From NCBI GenBank assembly GCA_947457975.1, contig CANGYC010000056.1, forward strand, positions 1 to 11,060: a DNA stretch of 11,060 bases, read 5' to 3'. Of this stretch, positions 7,945-11,060 are shown piece by piece. Made by a program: the position numbers and the translations under genes. Every line of letters begins with the position of its first letter. The stretch's first letter is position 1. The notes beneath the pieces were generated by a model, which saw only the letters and a list, made by a program, of their open reading frames with translations, had not been told where the DNA came from and ran no database searches. This stretch comes from Comamonadaceae bacterium. Lineage in GTDB: Bacteria > Pseudomonadota > Gammaproteobacteria > Burkholderiales > Burkholderiaceae_C.

Positions 7945-8409
7945 TTATGCGGTGAATTCAATGCGGCCCTGGGGCAGCAGGTAGAGCACCAGGGCGCGGC
8001 CCTGGCTGACAGTGGGGCGGTGGGCGCTGCCGGGCGGGCAGACCAGCCAGCCGGCGGTGCGGCCGTCGAAGGTGGCGCCTTCGTCCATGGGCATGATCAG
8101 GTCGATCTCGCCTTCCGGGTGCACATGGTGGGGGCCGGCGATGTCCTTCATGTCGACCACGTCCACGGAAAAGCCGTGCAGGTCGTCGGCGGCCTTGAAG
8201 ATGCGGCCGTACTTGAGGCCGCCGCCCTCACGGTTGGCCAGCCAACCCTCGGCCACGCCGGCCTCGCAGCTGGCGCGCAGGGCCGCATAGCTGGCGCTCT
8301 GGGCGCCGTGTTCGGCGTTCAGCCAGCGGTCCAGGTCCTCGTTCAGGGGGCGCTGGGCAATCTGGGCTGTCAATTGAGCAATTTGTTCACGAAATTCGGC
8401 GGGTGACAT
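7945..8409 (-). CDS. Small cupin-like protein of the DUF4863/PnbB (4-hydroxylaminobenzoate lyase-like) type
   Basis: This 154-residue soluble protein has a helical N-terminus (residues 1-55) and a cupin-like C-terminal half. Likely metal ligands are His94/His95 and His97 in GPHHVHPEGE, Glu101, and His130 in CPPGSAHRP; the protein ends with VLYLLPQGRIEF. As far as I can recall, this pattern belongs to the DUF4863 family that includes PnbB, the 4-hydroxylaminobenzoate lyase of nitrobenzoate degraders. The gene is first in the leftward run, immediately before boxD, with no nitrobenzoate reductase nearby. A role on a nitro compound is therefore unproven; it may act on an aromatic or CoA-linked by-product. 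The ATG at 8409 gives the family-like length; the frame is open up to 8514 but that region holds the promoter. Confidence 0.72.
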   Translation of the reverse strand: MSPAEFREQIAQLTAQIAQRPLNEDLDRWLNAEHGAQSASYAALRASCEAGVAEGWLANREGGGLKYGRIFKAADDLHGFSVDVVDMKDIAGPHHVHPEGEIDLIMPMDEGATFDGRTAGWLVCPPGSAHRPTVSQGRALVLYLLPQGRIEFTA

Positions 8410-8441
8410 GGCTCTCTGGTGCTGAGGTGGAGGGTTAGGCC

Positions 8442-8453
8442 TTGGCTTGCCAA
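8442..8453. repeat. 12-base inverted repeat in the DUF4863-boxR intergenic region
   Basis: TTGGC (8442-8446) and GCCAA (8449-8453) form a perfect inverted repeat around TT. It overlaps the proposed boxR -35 (8447-8452) and lies in the proposed leader of the leftward transcript, about 33 bases before its start codon. It could be a protein-binding site or a small RNA hairpin. Confidence 0.45.
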
Positions 8454-8475
8454 ACCCGGTGATATGAATTATTGT
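8447..8475 (+). promoter_or_regulatory. Candidate sigma-70 promoter of boxR
   Basis: TTGCCA (8447-8452) and TATTGT (8470-8475) are separated by 17 bases. The predicted start near 8482 would leave a leader of about 26 bases before the boxR ATG. Transcription from here would pass through the leftward promoter at 8514-8486. Confidence 0.5.
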
Positions 8476-8485
8476 GCGTGTGTGG

Positions 8486-8514
8486 ACGATAGAGCCGAGA
8501 AATAAGCATGTCAA
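8486..8514 (-). promoter_or_regulatory. Strong candidate sigma-70 promoter of the leftward box/liv operon
   Basis: On the minus strand a consensus TTGACA (8514-8509) is followed after exactly 17 bases by TATCGT (8491-8486). The predicted start near 8479 gives a leader of about 70 bases before the ATG at 8409. The -35 lies inside the first codons of boxR and abuts the TGCA-type repeats at 8505-8527. This is the best promoter-like sequence found for the leftward run, so the DUF4863 gene, boxD, the ligase, the hydrolase and perhaps livHMGF are likely transcribed from it. Confidence 0.65.
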
Positions 8515-8527
8515 GCACTATATTGCA
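8505..8527. promoter_or_regulatory. Candidate BoxR operator at the start of boxR
   Basis: The elements AGCA (8505-8508), AGCA (8514-8517) and TGCA (8524-8527) recur at steps of 9 and 10 bases, close to one helical turn. The core GCACTATATTGC (8515-8526) matches GCACTATCATGC and GCACTTTGATGC in front of boxC. The site covers the -35 and the upstream edge of the leftward promoter, as well as codons 1-7 of boxR. A repressor here could block the leftward operon and also hinder boxR transcription. Confidence 0.5.
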
Positions 8528-9431
8528 GGAATCCGGGTTAACCCCTGGTCGCATCGTCGAGAACCCTGACAAGAACCCCTTCCTGGTGGCTTTGGGTGAA
8601 CGTGTGCGTGCCCTGCGTTCGCGCCGCGGCATGACGCGCAAGGCGGTGTCGGTGGCGGCCAATGTGTCGGAGCGGCACCTTGCCAACCTGGAGTACGGTG
8701 AAGGCAATGCCTCCATCCTGGTGCTGCTGCAGGTCGCCGGTGCCCTGCAGTGCAGCTTGGCCGAACTCATTGGCGACGTCACCACCTCCTCACCCGAATG
8801 GCTGCTGATCCGCGAGCTGCTCGAAAGCCGCAGCGAGCCCGATCTGCGCCGCGTGCGCCAGGCCATTGGCGAGTTGCTGGGTACTGGGGGCGGCGCCACC
8901 GTGAGCCCTCGCATTGCCCTGGTGGGTCTGCGCGGTGCAGGCAAGTCCACCCTGGGCCAGATGCTGGCCGACGACCTGGGCTTTCCCTTCGTGGAGCTCA
9001 GTCGCGAGATTGAAAAATTCGCGGGCTGCAGCGTCTCGGAAATCCAGGCGCTCTATGGCCAGAATGCCTACCGACGCTACGAGCGCCGGGCCTTGGAGGA
9101 AGCCATCCAGATCTATCCCGAGGCGGTGATTGCCACGCCTGGCGGCATCGTCTCGGATGCGGCCACTTTCAACCAGCTGCTCACGCACTGCACCACGGTC
9201 TGGTTGCAGGCCGACCCGGAAGACCACATGAAGCGGGTGCTGGCCCAGGGAGACACCCGCCCCATGGCCGCCAGCAAAGAGGCCATGGAAGACCTGCGCG
9301 GCATCTTGGCCGGCCGTGCCGCCTTCTATTCCAAGGCGCAACTGAGCCTGGACACCAGCGCCCAGGCCGTGGAGCCCAGCTTCGTGCTGCTGCGCCAGCG
9401 GGTCCGTGAGGCCCTGCAACTGCCTTTGTGA
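8508..9431 (+). CDS. boxR: BoxR, benzoyl-CoA-responsive transcriptional regulator (HTH plus shikimate kinase-like domain)
   Basis: This 307-residue protein combines an XRE-type helix-turn-helix domain (about 27-90, with RSRRGMTRKAVSVAANVSERHLANLEYG) with a linker (91-132) and a shikimate kinase-like domain (about 135-305). The kinase-like part keeps the P-loop GLRGAGKST (140-148), RRYERRAL (189-196), TPGGIV (210-215) and the lid DTRPM (249-253). ELSREIE (163-169) stands where kinases have the shikimate-contacting acidic residue. This architecture defines the BoxR/BzdR family. BoxR is known to repress box promoters and respond to benzoyl-CoA; the kinase fold serves as the effector domain rather than as an enzyme. 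It lies between the two operons it should control. The ATG at 8508 is used; a later TTG at 8523 is possible because the conserved region begins only near residue 22. Confidence 0.95.
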   Translation: MSSTILQESGLTPGRIVENPDKNPFLVALGERVRALRSRRGMTRKAVSVAANVSERHLANLEYGEGNASILVLLQVAGALQCSLAELIGDVTTSSPEWLLIRELLESRSEPDLRRVRQAIGELLGTGGGATVSPRIALVGLRGAGKSTLGQMLADDLGFPFVELSREIEKFAGCSVSEIQALYGQNAYRRYERRALEEAIQIYPEAVIATPGGIVSDAATFNQLLTHCTTVWLQADPEDHMKRVLAQGDTRPMAASKEAMEDLRGILAGRAAFYSKAQLSLDTSAQAVEPSFVLLRQRVREALQLPL

Positions 9432-9461
9432 GCAATTTCTGAGTTGGGTGAAAAAAAGTGC

Positions 9462-9491
9462 TTGACGCCGTTTCAATAAATGCACTATCAT
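9462..9491 (+). promoter_or_regulatory. Candidate sigma-70 promoter of boxC
   Basis: TTGACG (9462-9467) and TATCAT (9486-9491) each match five of six consensus positions and are 18 bases apart. A run of seven A (9451-9457) just upstream could act as an UP-like element. The predicted start near 9498 gives a leader of about 78 bases, rich in C and A and poor in G toward its end. It makes boxC separately controllable from boxR. Confidence 0.6.
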
Positions 9492-9495
9492 GCGT
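9481..9495 (+). promoter_or_regulatory. Candidate BoxR operator, copy 1, on the boxC -10
   Basis: TGCACTATCATGCGT contains TGCA and TGCG ten bases apart and covers the whole -10 hexamer (9486-9491). It agrees with the second copy at 9514-9528 in 12 of 15 bases. Binding here would directly block RNA polymerase. Confidence 0.6.
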
Positions 9496-9513
9496 GTCAT
9501 TGATTTCAAAAAG

Positions 9514-9528
9514 TGCACTTTGATGCAT
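9514..9528 (+). promoter_or_regulatory. Candidate BoxR operator, copy 2, downstream of the boxC start point
   Basis: TGCACTTTGATGCAT carries two perfect TGCA elements ten bases apart and begins 33 bases after copy 1, about three helical turns. It would lie near +17 to +31. Because TGCA is self-complementary, the array reads as both direct and inverted repeats. The pair could bind regulator cooperatively on one DNA face. Confidence 0.6.
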
Positions 9529-9575
9529 TAGCTGCGGCTACAGACCGACACCCACACCCTCACGGAGAGACACAC

Positions 9576-11060
9576 ATGAGCACCAACGCCACCATGCCCC
9601 GCGTCGAGTACCAGACCAACCCGGCGCAATACCGCCACGTCAAGCTGAGCTTCGACGGCCCGGTCGCCACCCTCAAGGTGGACATTGACGAGAACGCCGG
9701 CCTGCGCCCGGGCTACAAGCTCAAACTGAACTCTTACGACCTGGGTGTGGACATTGAACTCAACGACGCCGTCAATCGCATCCGCTTCGAGCACCCTGAA
9801 GTCAAGACCGTGGTCGTGACCAGCGCCAAGGAAAAGGTGTTCTGCTCCGGCGCCAACATCTTCATGCTGGGCGTCTCCAGCCACGCTTGGAAGGTCAACT
9901 TCTGCAAGTTGGCCAACGGGACCCGCAATGGCCTGGAAGACTCCTCTAAGAACGAAGGCCTGAAGTTCCTGGCCGCCGTCAACGGCGCCTGCGCCGGAGG
10001 CGGCTACGAGCTGGCCCTGGCCTGCGACGAGATCGTGCTGGTAGATGACCGCTCCAGCGCCGTGAGCCTGCCCGAGGTACCGCTCCTGGGTGTGCTGCCC
10101 GGCACCGGCGGCCTGACTCGTGTGACCGATAAGCGCCATGTGCGCCATGACCTGGCCGACATCTTCTGCACCAGTGTGGAAGGCGTGCGCGGCCAGAAGG
10201 CGGTCGATTGGCGCCTGGTCGACGAGGTGGCCAAGCCGGCCGTGTTTGGCGAGCGCGTCAAGGCCCGTGCCCTGGCCCTGGCGGCCAAGAGCCAGCGCCC
10301 CGACAGCGCCAAAGCCGTGGCCCTGTCGCCCCTGAACCGCACGATCGAGGCCGATGCCCTGCGCTACCAGCATGTGACCGTTGAAATTGACCGCGCCCGG
10401 CGCCTGGCCACCTTCGTGGTCAAGAGCCCCAGCGGCGCACAGCCCACCGACATCGCCGGCATCGAAGCCCTGGGCGAGCAGTGGTTCCCGCTGGCCATGG
10501 TCCGTGAACTCGAAGACGCCATCCTGCAGATGCGCACCAACGAACTCGACATTGGCCTGTGGCTCATCAAGACCTCGGGCGATGCCCAGGCCGTGCTGGC
10601 CATGGACGCCCTGCTCATGGCCCACCAGGACCACTGGCTGGTGCGCGAGACCATCGGTTACCTGCGCCGCACCTTCAGCCGCCTGGATGTGTCCTCGCGC
10701 AGCCTGTTCGCCCTCATCGAACCCGGCTCCTGCTTTGCGGGCTCCTACCTGGAACTGGCCCTGGCCTGCGATCGCAGCTACATGCTGGCCCTGCCGGACG
10801 ATGAAGCGCAGGCACCGGCCATCACGGTGGGTGACACCAACTTTGGCCTCTTCCCCATGGCCACCGGCCAGAGCCGCCTGGGCCGTCGCTTCTACGACGA
10901 GCAGCCTGCCCTGGACGCCGTGCGCGCCAAAGCTGGCCAGCCGCTGGATGCCGACGCCGCCTTCGCCGTGGGCCTGGTCACGGCCAACCCAGATGACATC
11001 GACTGGGCCGACGAGGTGCGCATCGCCATTGAAGAGCGCATGTCCATGTCGCCGGACTCG
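9576..11060 (+). CDS. boxC: Benzoyl-CoA-dihydrodiol lyase (BoxC), 3' end outside window
   Basis: BoxC opens the ring of 2,3-dihydro-2,3-dihydroxybenzoyl-CoA (the hydrated epoxide), giving dehydroadipyl-CoA semialdehyde and formate. The frame is open from the ATG at 9576 to the window edge, 495 codons, so some 60 residues of the roughly 555-residue family length are missing. The N-terminal half carries a crotonase fold: FCSGANIFMLG (89-99) for the oxyanion hole, NGACAGGGYELALACDE (136-152) and LPEVPLLGVLPGTGGLTR (165-182). The second half repeats a degenerate crotonase-like pattern (SCFAGSYLELALACDRSYML). GGAGAG (9564-9569) lies six bases before the ATG. It follows boxR by 144 bases with its own promoter, and boxB and boxA are expected downstream. 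Confidence 0.93.
   Translation, partial: MSTNATMPRVEYQTNPAQYRHVKLSFDGPVATLKVDIDENAGLRPGYKLKLNSYDLGVDIELNDAVNRIRFEHPEVKTVVVTSAKEKVFCSGANIFMLGVSSHAWKVNFCKLANGTRNGLEDSSKNEGLKFLAAVNGACAGGGYELALACDEIVLVDDRSSAVSLPEVPLLGVLPGTGGLTRVTDKRHVRHDLADIFCTSVEGVRGQKAVDWRLVDEVAKPAVFGERVKARALALAAKSQRPDSAKAVALSPLNRTIEADALRYQHVTVEIDRARRLATFVVKSPSGAQPTDIAGIEALGEQWFPLAMVRELEDAILQMRTNELDIGLWLIKTSGDAQAVLAMDALLMAHQDHWLVRETIGYLRRTFSRLDVSSRSLFALIEPGSCFAGSYLELALACDRSYMLALPDDEAQAPAITVGDTNFGLFPMATGQSRLGRRFYDEQPALDAVRAKAGQPLDADAAFAVGLVTANPDDIDWADEVRIAIEERMSMSPDS

Noticed and set aside
5913..7955. A 680-codon open frame on the plus strand opposite boxD and the ligase
   Set aside because: Its product is an Ala/Gly/His/Gln-rich low-complexity sequence with no recognisable domain, and it is exactly antisense to two well-supported enzymes. 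It is a codon-bias shadow in high-GC DNA.
8471..8484. GT-rich stretch (GTGCGTGTGTGG) as a microsatellite or regulatory repeat
   Set aside because: The repeat is only a few units long and imperfect, within what chance gives in this sequence.
9432..9461. Possible intrinsic terminator after boxR, suggested by the run of A
   Set aside because: No stable hairpin precedes the run, and on the plus strand it is A rather than T. It fits better as an upstream element of the boxC promoter.
9528..10634. A 368-codon minus-strand open frame opposite boxC
   Set aside because: The crotonase motifs on the plus strand are clear, and the antisense product is compositionally biased with no family features.

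Overview
The window is a high-GC segment with short intergenic gaps and one coherent catabolic locus. Codon use, gene order and protein families suggest a betaproteobacterium of the order Burkholderiales, probably Comamonadaceae-like; this is inference from sequence style, not a database match. The locus encodes aerobic benzoate degradation through CoA thioesters, the box (benzoyl-CoA oxidation) pathway.

Layout. At the left edge lies the 3' end of a TonB-dependent receptor-like gene on the plus strand (2-286). It converges on a long leftward gene run across a hairpin at 290-315. In order of transcription, the leftward run (8409 down to 321) is: a small cupin-like DUF4863/PnbB-like protein, boxD (dehydroadipyl-CoA semialdehyde dehydrogenase), benzoate-CoA ligase, an alpha/beta hydrolase, a 130-base gap with no clear gene, then livH, livM, livG and livF of a branched-chain-amino-acid-type ABC importer. 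No periplasmic substrate-binding protein gene is present. On the plus strand, boxR (XRE-type HTH fused to a shikimate kinase-like domain) diverges from the leftward run. It is followed by boxC (benzoyl-CoA-dihydrodiol lyase), which runs off the right edge after 495 codons.

How it fits together. The ABC permease and ATPases probably import benzoate or a related aromatic acid. The ligase makes benzoyl-CoA. BoxA/BoxB, presumably to the right of the window, would form the 2,3-epoxide/dihydrodiol, BoxC would cleave the ring, and BoxD would oxidise the semialdehyde. BoxR would sense benzoyl-CoA and derepress the operons.

The most informative non-coding signal is a repeated TGCA-N6-TGCA-like element. 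Two copies lie in the boxC promoter region (9481-9495 and 9514-9528, 12 of 15 bases identical). One related copy lies at the start of boxR (8514-8527), next to the -35 of a very good leftward promoter (TTGACA-N17-TATCGT). These are good candidates for BoxR operators. No RNA genes, insertion sequences or CRISPR arrays were seen, and there is no gene-free stretch longer than 300 bases.
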